Below, piece by piece: positions 16,251 to 25,088 of a stretch of DNA of 64,000 nt (the stretch's first letter is position 1; every line of letters starts with the position of its first letter). The notes beneath the pieces are model-generated. The model ran no database searches. It worked only from the letters and a program-made list of their open reading frames with translations, and was not told the origin of the DNA. The stretch covers positions 930,001 through 994,000 of the forward strand of contig CP054189.1 of assembly GCA_015709495.1 (NCBI GenBank), read 5' to 3'. A program made the position numbers and the translations under genes. The DNA is from Chthonomonadaceae bacterium (GTDB lineage Bacteria; Armatimonadota; Fimbriimonadia; Fimbriimonadales; Fimbriimonadaceae).

Positions 16251-17951
16251 ATGATTCGGGGAAAGGCGCTCGCTGCTTCCGTTTGCTGGCTCGCACTTGC
16301 AGGCTCTTCGCTCGCGCAAGGGCCGCTGAACTATCGAGTTCGTTCAGGCTTGGTGGTGTCCGACAGCGAAATCGCATCAAAGGTCGGGGCGGAGGTCTTG
16401 CGAAAAGGAGGAAACGCGATCGATGCGGCCGTCGCCACGGCGTTCGCTCTCGCCGTCACTTTGCCCGCTGCTGGGAATCTGGGCGGCGGCGGGTTCATGG
16501 TGATCCGGATGCCCGACGGTTCTCGCTATGCGCTCGACTTTCGCGAAAGGGCGCCGGGCGGCGCGACTCGGGACATGTACTTGGGTCCCGACGGCAAGCC
16601 CGTTCCTCGACGCTCTACCGTAGGGTGGCTTGCCGCGGGAGTTCCGGGATCGGTCGCAGGTTTGGGGGAGGCGCACCGCAGGTTTGGCAAGCTGCGATGG
16701 CGCGATGTGGTCGAACCTGCGCGCAAGCTCGCCTCGGAGGGCTTCGAATTGCCTTCGGGCCTGGCGAGAAGCCTGAGGGGTCAGATGTCGACCTTCGAGG
16801 CGTTTCCCGAATCGTATCGGGTCTTCAACCGGAACGGGAAGCCTTACGAATGGGGCGAGAAGTTCGTTCAGGACGACCTTGGGCGCACTCTGACGCGCAT
16901 ACGCGACCAAGGTGCGAGCGAGTTCTATACGGGCAAGACCGCGCAGTTGATCGCCGAAGACATGGCCGCCAACGGCGGACTCATCACTCTCGCGGACCTC
17001 AAGGCGTATCGCCCGGTTTGGCGAGAGCCTGTCGTGGGAACCTACCGAGGCTATGAGGTCCTCAGCATGCCGCCGCCAAGTTCTGGGGGGATCGCCCTCC
17101 TCGAGATGCTCAACATCCTCGAGCATTACGACCTTAAGCAAGCGGGCTATGGGTCGGCTCAGCACACGCACTATCTTATCGAGGCGATGAAGCGGGCCTT
17201 TGCCGACCGAGCGGAGCACCTTGGAGACCCTGACTTCCACAAGGTGCCGGTCGGGGGGCTCACGGCGAAGGAGTACGCCGAGAAGCTCCACCGCAGCATC
17301 GCACGCAACCGAGCTACCCCTGCGGCCGACCTCCGCCCGTGGATGCCCCCGATCCGAGAAAGCGAGCATACGACCCACTTTTCGGTCGTCGACGAGCAGG
17401 GGATGGCCGTCTCGCTCACGACCACGATCAACGATAGCTACGGATGCAAGGCGATGGTTCAAGGGGCGGGCTTCCATTTGAACAACGAAATGGACGACTT
17501 TGCGGCCAAGCCCGGCAGCCCCAACCTCTACGGGCTGATTCAGGGTGAGGCGAACGCCATCGCCGCAGGGAAACGGCCCCTCTCGTCGATGACGCCGACG
17601 ATCGTGGTGAAAGACGGCAAGCTAGCGTTCGTAGTGGGCTCGCCCGGTGGCCCGACGATCATCAACACGGTGCTGCAAACGATCGTCAACGTGGTCGATC
17701 ACGGCATGTCGATCCAGGACGCGGTGTCCGCCCCGCGAGTCCACCATCAGTGGTTGCCGGATGAGGTTCGTTGGGAGCCCAGGGGGATTTCCCCCGACAC
17801 GAAGGCTCTGCTCGAAAGCATGGGACATAAGTTCGCCGCGCGTCCCGGGTCGATGGGGTCGTGTCATTGCATTCAGGTCGACCCCTTGACGGGTGCCCGC
17901 CTTGCGGGGATCGACCCACGCCTCGAAGACGCAGGCGCCGCTGGTTATTGA
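16251..17951 (+). CDS. ggt: gamma-glutamyltransferase
   Basis: The protein is 566 aa from the ATG at 16251, chosen because a signal peptide begins there (KALAASVCWLALAGSSLAQG). It is a periplasmic or secreted enzyme that hydrolyses or transfers the gamma-glutamyl group of glutathione. The large-subunit part has GGNAIDAAVATAFAL and NLGGGGFMVI. The autoprocessing and catalytic site HTTHFSVVD places the nucleophilic Thr at about residue 374. KRPLSSMTPTIV and GSPGGPTIINTVLQ complete the small subunit. It is convergent with alaS, overlapping by seven bases. Confidence 0.93.
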   Translation: MIRGKALAASVCWLALAGSSLAQGPLNYRVRSGLVVSDSEIASKVGAEVLRKGGNAIDAAVATAFALAVTLPAAGNLGGGGFMVIRMPDGSRYALDFRERAPGGATRDMYLGPDGKPVPRRSTVGWLAAGVPGSVAGLGEAHRRFGKLRWRDVVEPARKLASEGFELPSGLARSLRGQMSTFEAFPESYRVFNRNGKPYEWGEKFVQDDLGRTLTRIRDQGASEFYTGKTAQLIAEDMAANGGLITLADLKAYRPVWREPVVGTYRGYEVLSMPPPSSGGIALLEMLNILEHYDLKQAGYGSAQHTHYLIEAMKRAFADRAEHLGDPDFHKVPVGGLTAKEYAEKLHRSIARNRATPAADLRPWMPPIRESEHTTHFSVVDEQGMAVSLTTTINDSYGCKAMVQGAGFHLNNEMDDFAAKPGSPNLYGLIQGEANAIAAGKRPLSSMTPTIVVKDGKLAFVVGSPGGPTIINTVLQTIVNVVDHGMSIQDAVSAPRVHHQWLPDEVRWEPRGISPDTKALLESMGHKFAARPGSMGSCHCIQVDPLTGARLAGIDPRLEDAGAAGY

Positions 17952-20875
17952 ACCTGCTTGCGGAGGATCGCCTCGGCTATCGAGAGAGCCTCGTTGACGC
18001 GCGAAGGGTCTTTGCCCCCAGCGGTCGCAAAGTCGGGCCTCCCTCCCCCTCCGCCTCCGACGATTTTGGCGAGGTCGCGCACGAGGTTGCCGGCGTGGGC
18101 GCCCCGACTCCTGGCTTCCTCGCCCACCTTTGCAACGAGCATCACCTTGCCGTTCGAGGTGCCCGCGACGACCGCGACCCGCTTGGGGTTGCCCTCGACC
18201 AGCCGGTCCGCCACGAGTGTGGTCTCCTGCATATCGGCGTCCGTAAGCGACTCGACGGCGAGCTCGATCCCTTCGACATCGACTACGTTCTCTGGCGATG
18301 CGGAGGAAGCCTGGGAGCGGAGCCTCTCCAGCCGCTTCCGCTCGTCCCTAAGCTGCTCTTGCAAGCGCTCGATTGCGCTGGGAAGCTCCGCCGCCTGAGC
18401 CTTGAGCTTGGACGACGCTTCGTGCAGGGTCGATTCCATCTGCCTGACCCACTCGTAAGCGCCCTCGCCGGTGACCGCTTCGATTCGCCTGACCCCGCTC
18501 GCAGCGCTGGATTCGTGGAGGACCTTGAACAGCCCGATCTCCGCCGTGTTGCGAACGTGGCACCCGCCGCAAAGTTCGAGGCTGAAACCCGGCACCTCGA
18601 CCATGCGCACCGTGTTGCCGTATTTTTCGCCGAACAGCGCCATCGCCCCGCGCTTCTTGGCTTCGGCGATGGGCACCTCGCTGTGGACTTGAACGGGACG
18701 GGCTTCGAGGACCCGCTCATTGACCAGCCGCTCGACCTCGGCGAGTTCGTCCGGCGTCATTCCCTTGCTGTGCGTGAAGTCAAACCGGAGGTGGTCCGGC
18801 GCGACGAGCGAGCCCGCTTGCGTGACGTGCTTGCCCAAAACCTGCCGAAGCGCGGCGTGCAGCAGGTGGGTCGCGGTGTGGTTGCGGGTGATCTTTCGCC
18901 TGCGCGGCGCATCGACTCGGGCGGTGACGGCCTGCCGAAAGAGCTTTTGGTTGAGCGCTTCTTGCGTCAGGCCCGTAGCGTCGAAGTCCGGCTCGGCCAG
19001 ATGCACGTAGACCCCGTCCTGCTTGATCAGATCGAGCACTTCGAGTCGGAACCCCTCGCCTTCGATCACGCCGGTGTCGGAGACCTCGCCGCCGGATTCG
19101 GCATAGAACGGGGTCTGATCGAGCGCGACGGCGAGCTGGTCGCCCTCGACCTGGCACGTTCCCACGATCGTGGCCTGGGTCTCGGTGGCGTCGTACCCGA
19201 CGAAGCGGGTCGGGGTGGGTTTGGCGTCGTCTTGTTGTCCGGAAAGCACGGATAGATCGAACCGGACGACCACGCCGCCATAGACGGTGGCGTTTCCCCT
19301 CGCCGCGCGGGAGCGCTCCTGGGCCTCCTTGAGCGCCTCATAGAATCCATCGACATCGACCTCGATTCCGGCCTCTGCGCAGAGTTCCTGGGTAACTTCG
19401 AGGGGGAAGCCGTAGGTGTCGTAGAGTTGGAAGGCGGCGCGTCCGGGAAAGTGAGTAGGAATCAGTTCGGCATGTTCCGGAAATTCCATGGCCGTCTTCG
19501 AGTATCTGTAATTCTCGTTGAACTGTACAAGCGATTGGGAATGGAACTCCACTGTCTGCCAGATTCGCGAGCACTCGACATCATCCGTCCATGCGCCGTT
19601 CTCTGCAATCAGGACAGCCACAATCGGTCGCCTGAGGACTTCCCAGAATCTGTCTAAGCCGGACTTTAGCGTCCCCCTAAACAACTCTTCCTCGTTCTTC
19701 AGCGTCTCGACGATCACCTCGCGCCGGGAGATCAACTCCTCATAGACTCCGCCCAGCGCCTCGGCCACTCCCTCATAGAGCTTCCAGAGAAACAGCTCGC
19801 CGATCCCCAGCGACCGGTCGCCCTTGAGCACCGCCCGTCGAATTAGCCTCCTCAGCACATAGCCCCGCCCCGTATTCGAAGGCAGGATTCCGTCCGCGAT
19901 GCATAGACACGCTGAGCGGATGTGGTCCGCAATCACTCGCCCGGCCCGGGCCTCCTCGGACCCGCCCGTGCCCCAATCGCCCGCCCTTTCCGAAACGGCC
20001 AGCGATACGACCGAGCTGAGAACCCGGAACAGCGGCTCGAACAGGTCGTTGTCGTACACCGACCTCTTGCCGTTCAGCACCGTGATCGTGCGTTCGAGGC
20101 CCATTCCCGTGTCCACCGATTGAAACGGCAGGTCGTCCATGCCGTGCTTCTCGTAGCCCTTGTCCGGGCGGGAAGGGTCTCGGAGCGCGCCCTTCCATTC
20201 GTACTGAATGAACACGTCGTTCCAGACTTCGAGCCACTTCCCTGCGGCTTCGTCGCGCCTCCAGTCCTCCCGAGAGTAGGGTCCCGAAGGGGGTGGTTCG
20301 GAATCCAGCACCCAATAGAACATCTCCGTATTGGGTCCGCAGGGTCCCGGCGGACCGCTGGAGAACGCTCCCGCGGGCCAGTAGTTGGTGTCCTCGCCGA
20401 GCCTGAACACCCGCGTCGAAGGGTCGATCCCTGCGGCTTGCAGGTGCGTCGCCCAGTGGCCGAGCGACTCGTCGTCTTCCTCGAAAACGGTGAAAGACAG
20501 GCGCTTCGGGTCGAGTCCGAGCCATTCGCTTGAGGTCAGGAACTCCCAGGAATACGCGATCGCTTCCTTCTTGAAGTAGTCGCCGAAGCTGAAGTTGCCC
20601 AGCATCTCGAAGAAGCTGAGGTGAGTGAGGTCGCCGATCTCCTCGATGTCCCCCGTTCGGACGCACTTCTGGCAATTGGTGAGGCGCTTGCTGGGGGGCT
20701 CTGCGATCCCTCGGAAGTACGGCTTGAACTGCACCATCCCCGCGCCGTTGAACAGGAGCGATTCGTCGAGTCGGCTCGTGACGTCGTAAGGCACGAGCGA
20801 GCCCGAAGGGTGCAGCAGGTGGCCCTTGGATTGGAAGAACTCGAGGTATTTCTGGCGCAGCTCGCGGGCGGTCAT
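17945..20875 (-). CDS. alaS: alanyl-tRNA synthetase with an inserted segment
   Basis: The protein is 976 aa from the ATG at 20875 (MTARELRQKYLEFFQSKGH), the usual AlaRS start; typical length is near 875. Class II catalytic motifs are present (NFSFGDYFKKEAIAYSWEFL, GPPGPCGPNTEMFYW). The editing domain keeps HTATHLLHAAL and CGGCHVRNT as zinc ligands, and a C-terminal DHH-linked domain ends the protein. Between FWEVL and PGRAAFQLYDTYGFPLEV, where E. coli has about 11 residues, there are about 62 (19451-19636), with lower GC than the flanks. Whether it is expressed or removed cannot be told. Confidence 0.96.
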   Translation of the reverse strand: MTARELRQKYLEFFQSKGHLLHPSGSLVPYDVTSRLDESLLFNGAGMVQFKPYFRGIAEPPSKRLTNCQKCVRTGDIEEIGDLTHLSFFEMLGNFSFGDYFKKEAIAYSWEFLTSSEWLGLDPKRLSFTVFEEDDESLGHWATHLQAAGIDPSTRVFRLGEDTNYWPAGAFSSGPPGPCGPNTEMFYWVLDSEPPPSGPYSREDWRRDEAAGKWLEVWNDVFIQYEWKGALRDPSRPDKGYEKHGMDDLPFQSVDTGMGLERTITVLNGKRSVYDNDLFEPLFRVLSSVVSLAVSERAGDWGTGGSEEARAGRVIADHIRSACLCIADGILPSNTGRGYVLRRLIRRAVLKGDRSLGIGELFLWKLYEGVAEALGGVYEELISRREVIVETLKNEEELFRGTLKSGLDRFWEVLRRPIVAVLIAENGAWTDDVECSRIWQTVEFHSQSLVQFNENYRYSKTAMEFPEHAELIPTHFPGRAAFQLYDTYGFPLEVTQELCAEAGIEVDVDGFYEALKEAQERSRAARGNATVYGGVVVRFDLSVLSGQQDDAKPTPTRFVGYDATETQATIVGTCQVEGDQLAVALDQTPFYAESGGEVSDTGVIEGEGFRLEVLDLIKQDGVYVHLAEPDFDATGLTQEALNQKLFRQAVTARVDAPRRRKITRNHTATHLLHAALRQVLGKHVTQAGSLVAPDHLRFDFTHSKGMTPDELAEVERLVNERVLEARPVQVHSEVPIAEAKKRGAMALFGEKYGNTVRMVEVPGFSLELCGGCHVRNTAEIGLFKVLHESSAASGVRRIEAVTGEGAYEWVRQMESTLHEASSKLKAQAAELPSAIERLQEQLRDERKRLERLRSQASSASPENVVDVEGIELAVESLTDADMQETTLVADRLVEGNPKRVAVVAGTSNGKVMLVAKVGEEARSRGAHAGNLVRDLAKIVGGGGGGRPDFATAGGKDPSRVNEALSIAEAILRKQVQ
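19451..19636 (-). other. about 62-residue insertion within AlaS
   Basis: The segment contains ENGAWTDDVECSRIWQTVEF and ENYRYSKTAMEF and does not resemble AlaRS. I count about 52 % GC over 186 bases, against roughly 64 % nearby. It keeps the reading frame. It is too short for an intein and shows no splicing motifs. Confidence 0.6.
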
Positions 20876-21047
20876 GTCGGGCAACGCAAAGGGTACCTCG
20901 GGGTGGGGTGGGAACTGAGGGGGAGCCTGTAGCCCGCGCGGCGGGAGGGAGCCCAATGCGGCATCGCGGCTAAGCGACTCTATGCGTCAGCGATCGAGAA
21001 CCGATACGGAAGAGGGCTCTGATTCGTTGAACCTATCAGGGACCGCT
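20876..21047. other. alaS upstream region
   Basis: This holds a 23-codon open frame (ATG 20982 to TAA 21053) running in the same frame as the following secreted-protein gene. The bases GGGACCGCTG resemble part of a T-box but lie on the wrong strand for alaS. Confidence 0.3.
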
Positions 21048-21272
21048 GTGTAACCCAAGCTCGCCCTGCTCCTTGCACTGACCGCACAGGCGTCCGATGC
21101 CCCAGGTTTTCCCTGGCAGACATCGCCCGTTCAGACGTATGACGCAAACGCAATCGATCGGTCAGTCGATGCAATCCTCATCGTTCGAGGTTCCGAGCGT
21201 ATCGGGGCGCAACGACGCGTCCTCGAACCGAACTCGTTTGGCTTCGAAGGCGTTTCGCTCATCCTTGATGAT
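21048..21272 (+). other. in-frame 5' extension of secreted protein, stop at apparent codon 2
   Basis: Downstream of a TAA at 21051-21053 the frame continues without a stop into the gene at 21273. Its first residues read PKLALLLALTAQASDAPGF, a convincing signal peptide. A GTG at 21048 with AGGGA upstream would be the natural start, but its next codon is that TAA. No standard start lies between 21054 and 21273. This looks like a nonsense mutation, a sequence error or a non-standard start such as CTG at 21066. Confidence 0.55.
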
Positions 21273-22316
21273 GTGTCTGTCGTCGATTCCACTGCGCCGG
21301 TAGAACGGAAGCTACGGCTCCTGCACCACTATGGCCGTACGGATTACGTGGGCACTGAACCGGCCCGCGACATGAACGCACTCAGGCAGGGTCGAACGTA
21401 CCTTGTCTTCGTCAAATTCGGTTCAAAGGACCGGCTGTACCTTCCTGAGTCCCAGGGCCCGGCCGCCGCAGGCGATTCGAAGGAGCGTTTCTTGTCTTTT
21501 GCAAGAGAGCGAGACGACGAGGTTGTCGCGCTTGCCGCCTTCGCAACGTCGCAGACCAAAGTGCAAGCAGTCGATTTGTCGATGCTCGACAGAGTGATGG
21601 TCAATGTCGCCCATTGCTCTGACACGAGCGACACCGGTGAGCTATGCCGTTCGCTGAACTTCTTGTACTGGCTGAAGCTCGGGACCTTTGAGTACAAAGA
21701 AATGAGCCCCGTTGCGGGATCGTGGAATCGCCTTGCGCTAGTGCCGGACGAGCACGTAGCGGTCCAAGTCCTCGAAACGGCACTTCGGCGACAGGCAGCT
21801 TCCAATGCGGCACGCATCCTCAGCTTGTTCGTTCACTGGAATCTGAAAGGAGCCGGGCGAAGGCTGTATGAAGCGCTCCAGGTCGCCGCTTTCGACCGTG
21901 AGTTGGGCGCGCTTCCGAACGACGCATTCTTGAGCGACGTTCGCTTGGGTCCCGACGCAGTCCTCAGCGGAGGGGAGACTTCAGCCGAAAGGCAGGCGAA
22001 GCTCGAATCGGCTGTCGACCTCGCGCTCAGATCTAAGAGCGTAGCGGCTGCTCGGCTCCTCATCGACAATGCAGCACCCCTCCCGGATGTGAGGCTTCAG
22101 ACTCGTGTGTTCCAAAGGGCGCTGACGGCGGAACAGGAACTATCCAAGCTCCTCTTTAACTATCTCTCCCGTTGCGCTAAGGACAAAGATCTCGAGCCCA
22201 GGATGTCCAGGGTTGGAAAGACCCTGCAATGGGTCAACCGGCAGCAACTCATCGACTTCTGGAAGGAGCGGCTCGGTCTGCCGCCCCGCGCGGCGCACGC
22301 CCAACGAGGATCATAA
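21273..22316 (+). CDS. unknown, probably exported protein (5' end uncertain)
   Basis: From the first standard codon (GTG 21273) the product is 347 aa. The true gene probably begins near 21048-21066 with a signal peptide and would be about 420 aa. The N-terminal region (FEGVSLILDDVSVVD, then LRQGRTYLVFVKFGSKDRLYLP) recalls the small beta-barrel seen in secreted proteins where a glycine and YLLF mark the core. The C-terminal 200 residues are helical with leucine-rich repeats of about 30 residues, HEAT-like in feel. No family is recognised. Confidence 0.6.
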   Translation: MSVVDSTAPVERKLRLLHHYGRTDYVGTEPARDMNALRQGRTYLVFVKFGSKDRLYLPESQGPAAAGDSKERFLSFARERDDEVVALAAFATSQTKVQAVDLSMLDRVMVNVAHCSDTSDTGELCRSLNFLYWLKLGTFEYKEMSPVAGSWNRLALVPDEHVAVQVLETALRRQAASNAARILSLFVHWNLKGAGRRLYEALQVAAFDRELGALPNDAFLSDVRLGPDAVLSGGETSAERQAKLESAVDLALRSKSVAAARLLIDNAAPLPDVRLQTRVFQRALTAEQELSKLLFNYLSRCAKDKDLEPRMSRVGKTLQWVNRQQLIDFWKERLGLPPRAAHAQRGS

Positions 22317-22670
22317 ACCGAGGACCTCACGCACTATCGCGCTCCTCACCCTGACTTCGGCGCAATTCGGCTGGTGGCCCTGACAGGCGGAGGGATTGTG
22401 CCGTTTGTCAGGGAAGGGTCTGACGGCGAGAATTCTACTGGGTCGACCAAGCGGCCCGGTTGAGGTCACCCGGGCTTCTTCGTGCCGGCTCGTCCCTTAC
22501 CGTACTCCGGGCAGGGGGTCTCCCATTCCTCCCGGACAAACGGCACGGTCAGCCGCCTGTCCGGGGCACCCGGGGCTAGCAGCGCGGGCCGTACTTCGAG
22601 GTGGGACTTTCGGCGGGGACGAAGGCCGCTCAGGATTTTCTCAGGACAAGGTCGTATCTTAGCGGCAAGG
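22317..22670. other. intergenic region holding an inverted-repeat element
   Basis: This 354-base region has no supported gene. Most of it is the element described next; the rest contains a TATCTT (22655-22660) that may serve as -10 for the Gly-rich gene. Confidence 0.5.
22371..22574. repeat. about 200-bp element with imperfect 44-bp terminal inverted repeats
   Basis: The left arm (22371-22414) and the reverse complement of the right arm (about 22530-22574) share GACAGGCGG, then six to seven unlike bases, then GTGCCGTTTGTC, then GGGA. Outside these, 8 of 12 bases also agree. The centre (about 115 bases) is not mirrored. It resembles a small transposon-derived element or a long structured RNA. 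I saw no second copy in the window and no clear target duplication. Confidence 0.55.
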
Positions 22671-23657
22671 ATGGTGAAGACGATGAAAACAATCGCCTAT
22701 CGAACACTGATCGTCGCTACAAGCGCGATGCTGATTGGCTTTGCCGCCGCTCAAGGCGCGGGCCCAGGTCAAGGCCAACCTCCGGGACAGGGACCGGGAT
22801 TCGGGAATCGGCAAGGACCTCCTCAGGGAGGATTCGGCCCCGGCCCGATGCGCGGCGGTCCCATGATGCCCATGGGTGGACCTGCGATCCTCTTGCGCGA
22901 CGACGTGGCTAAGGAACTGAAACTGACCGAGGAGCAGCGCGCCAAGCTCGCCGAGGCGCTCCGCATGCCGATGGGTCCGGGCGGTTCTGGTGGCCCTGGT
23001 GGTCCTGGCGGCTTCGGCCCGGGTCAGGGCGGACAGCAAGGACCTCCTCCAGGGCGCGGTGGCTTCGGCCCGGGTCAGGGCGGACAGCAAGGTCCTCCTC
23101 CGGGGCGCGGTGGCTTCGGCCCGGGTCAGGGCGGACAGCAAGGACCTCCTCCAGGACAAGGCGGCTTCGGCCCGGGTCAAGGCGGTCCCATGAACCCGGA
23201 GCAGATGGAGAAGCGGGAGGCCGAGATGGACGCCAAGATCAAGGCGATCCTCAACGAGGGCCAGTACAAGCGGTACCTGGAACTCCGGCTCCAACTCGAG
23301 GGAGTCATGGCGATCGGACGCAAGCCCGTCGCCGACAAACTCGGATTGAGCGACGAGCAGCTCCAGAAGGTGCATGAAGCGCTTCGGCCCGGCCGACAGG
23401 GATTCCAGGGCGGCCCTCCGCGGCAAGGTCCTCCCACCGGAGGTCCTCCAGGCGGTCCCCCGGACATGAACAAGATGCGCGAAGAGCAGGAGAAGCGGGT
23501 CATGGAGATCCTCACTCCCGAGCAGCGAACCCGGTGGCAGCAGTTGCTGGGCAAGAAGTTCGAGTTCCAGCGCATGGGACCGGGCGGCCCCGGAGGACGG
23601 GGTGGCCCAGGCGGTCCTGGCGGCCCTCCTCCGATCCCTCCCGGTGACGGAGCGTAA
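22671..23657 (+). CDS. exported Gly/Pro/Gln-rich protein with CpxP/Spy-like helices
   Basis: The protein is 328 aa from ATG 22671, or four fewer from ATG 22683. A signal peptide ends near AAAQG. Low-complexity G/P/Q segments alternate with three charged helices: KELKLTEEQRAKLAEALRM, KRYLELRLQLEGVMA with KLGLSDEQLQKVHEALR, and RVMEILTPEQRTRWQQLLGKK. These LTxEQ helices resemble periplasmic Spy/CpxP or zinc-resistance chaperones. The helices are the likely functional part, and the linker expands by 51-base repeats. A terminator follows. Confidence 0.7.
   Translation: MVKTMKTIAYRTLIVATSAMLIGFAAAQGAGPGQGQPPGQGPGFGNRQGPPQGGFGPGPMRGGPMMPMGGPAILLRDDVAKELKLTEEQRAKLAEALRMPMGPGGSGGPGGPGGFGPGQGGQQGPPPGRGGFGPGQGGQQGPPPGRGGFGPGQGGQQGPPPGQGGFGPGQGGPMNPEQMEKREAEMDAKIKAILNEGQYKRYLELRLQLEGVMAIGRKPVADKLGLSDEQLQKVHEALRPGRQGFQGGPPRQGPPTGGPPGGPPDMNKMREEQEKRVMEILTPEQRTRWQQLLGKKFEFQRMGPGGPGGRGGPGGPGGPPPIPPGDGA
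23007..23189 (+). repeat. 51-bp in-frame tandem repeat (3.6 copies)
   Basis: The unit encodes GGFGPGQGGQQGPPPGR. Full copies begin at 23007, 23058 and 23109, with a partial copy from 23160. The copies differ at only a few third positions, so expansion is recent. Confidence 0.9.
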
Positions 23658-23680
23658 TCCACACTCGAACCTGGTAACGG

Positions 23681-23722
23681 GCGCCGTGCCTCCTCCCCTG
23701 AGGCCGGCGCTCTGCCTTTTTT
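23681..23722 (+). terminator. rho-independent terminator
   Basis: GCGCCG-T-GCCTC pairs with GAGGCCGGCGC around a CTCCCCT loop (T bulged), then TCTGCCTTTTTT. It follows the Gly-rich gene and overlaps the stop of the convergent methyltransferase. Confidence 0.7.
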
Positions 23723-24539
23723 AGGCGGGCTTCAGGGCACATCCGGCAAAAACCTGAACCCGCCTCTCCCGCACGTTCTTCACGAGGTTACTCAGCATCT
23801 CTTCCGTACGCTCACCAAGAACGACGCTGGGGCCGAGATGGGGCTGGGCCCCTGCAGCGAGCGTTTCCTCCACCTTGCGCGCCCACCCCTCCGACTCCGC
23901 CTGGAGGTCTTGCCATTGCTCGAGATCGAAGCCCGCTGCAGCGAGGAGCGCTACGAATCGGCCCGCAGGCGCCAAGTGGCTACCGCTCGCTTCTGAAGCC
24001 CAAGGCGTCGGATACAGCGCGGGCGATTCCCCCGCGAAGACCTCATGGATCACCAGGCGGCCTCCGGGCTTCAGCACCCGCGCCGCTTCGCCAAGCAGCC
24101 CGAGGTTGTCTTGAACCTTCATGTTGACGTGTTGCAGCCACACGCCATCGAACACATTCGACCTCACCGGAAGCCTTTCGGCGCGGCCCACGACAAAGGC
24201 CGCCCTTGGGCTCAGGCCGACCCATCCCGTAAGAACCCGGGCCGCCGCGCAGAATTCGGGCGAGACATCGACTCCCAGGACTCGGTGGCCGGCCTCGGCA
24301 AGCGAGCGCGAGGGACCCCCCAGGCCGCATCCCACATCGAGGATCAAGCTCCCTGCCGAGAGCGGCGCGCGTCGCAGGAGGTCGAGGGTCGCTCGTCGCC
24401 CGCCTACGTGGAGTTGATCGCATCCGGACAGGTCTGCGGCGGCGAGGGAGCGGAGATCGTAGCCGTCGAGTTGGAGGGCGCGGGCTACCTTCTGGAGCAA
24501 CCGGCCTTCGGGCCCTGCGGGTTCATGCACTTGAGGCAC
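23721..24539 (-). CDS. class I SAM-dependent methyltransferase
   Basis: The protein is about 272 aa from GTG 24539 (277 if GTG 24554 is used). I prefer 24539 because TAGAAT lies five bases upstream. SAM-binding motif I is LILDVGCGLGG; an acidic loop (VLGVDVSPEFC), a post-I motif and VLKPGGRLVIHEVF follow. The arrangement resembles small-molecule methyltransferases of the sarcosine/sterol/ubiquinone group, whose substrate cannot be predicted. It lies 30 bases downstream of a small unknown gene on the same strand. Confidence 0.8.
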   Translation of the reverse strand: MPQVHEPAGPEGRLLQKVARALQLDGYDLRSLAAADLSGCDQLHVGGRRATLDLLRRAPLSAGSLILDVGCGLGGPSRSLAEAGHRVLGVDVSPEFCAAARVLTGWVGLSPRAAFVVGRAERLPVRSNVFDGVWLQHVNMKVQDNLGLLGEAARVLKPGGRLVIHEVFAGESPALYPTPWASEASGSHLAPAGRFVALLAAAGFDLEQWQDLQAESEGWARKVEETLAAGAQPHLGPSVVLGERTEEMLSNLVKNVRERRVQVFAGCALKPA

Positions 24540-24544
24540 GGCGG

Positions 24545-24550
24545 ATTCTA
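24545..24550 (-). promoter_or_regulatory. -10 box (TAGAAT) before methyltransferase
   Basis: TAGAAT stands five bases before the GTG at 24539, a leaderless spacing. Confidence 0.35.
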
Positions 24551-24569
24551 ACACAAGGACGCCAGCAGC

Positions 24570-24878
24570 CTACGCGATTTCGGTTCCGGCGGCCCAGTAC
24601 CATCTCGCATCGCGCGCAAGAATCTCGCTGACAACCCCGACGTACCAGCTTCCGCTGCCTTGCGCCGGGCCTTCGTGCCAGTCGTAGAGGTAGCCCGTGA
24701 CGAGGTCATCGGATTGCAGGACCTCTTGCAGGCGATACCTTGGCAACCAGACTTCCCGGAGGACCGGATAGAACTCGGAAGGCATGGGCCCCAGCATCAA
24801 TCGGTAGTCGTCGGTCACGTCGACCACGACTACGCGGGCGAGATTCCATTCCCAAAGTTTGCCCGAAAGTTCTGCCAT
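24570..24878 (-). CDS. unknown 102-aa protein
   Basis: I do not recognise it. The sequence is rich in Trp and Tyr, with a beta pattern (WEWNLARVVVVDVTDDYRL, then YRLQEVLQSDDLVTGYLYDW) and no signal peptide or membrane helix. ATG 24878 has AGGAAG six bases upstream. It precedes the methyltransferase on the same strand. Confidence 0.6.
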   Translation of the reverse strand: MAELSGKLWEWNLARVVVVDVTDDYRLMLGPMPSEFYPVLREVWLPRYRLQEVLQSDDLVTGYLYDWHEGPAQGSGSWYVGVVSEILARDARWYWAAGTEIA

Positions 24879-25088
24879 AGACCACTTCCTGTGATCGCCA
24901 CCCGAAAGGACGAGCCGGAAGCAAAAAGTGCCGCAGGCCGCATTGAGTTTGAGGGCAGGTTCCTTAACGCTCGGTTAAAGCGCGCGCGGCACAATCGAGA
25001 CGATGGGAAGGCTTACTGACTTGAGGCTAAGGCGAGTACAATCGAAGCTCGATCGGCCCCACCGCAGGCCGTCGAAGGAGCAATCGCA
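24879..25088. other. divergent intergenic region
   Basis: Contains TACAAT at 25036-25041, a possible -10 for the KOW gene, and a short TTAAC/GTTAA palindrome near 24965-24979. No gene is seen. Confidence 0.35.

Noticed and set aside
21038..21050. T-box-like GGGACCGCTG near alaS
   Set aside because: It lies on the plus strand, whereas alaS reads the minus strand, and no stem I or specifier loop was found.
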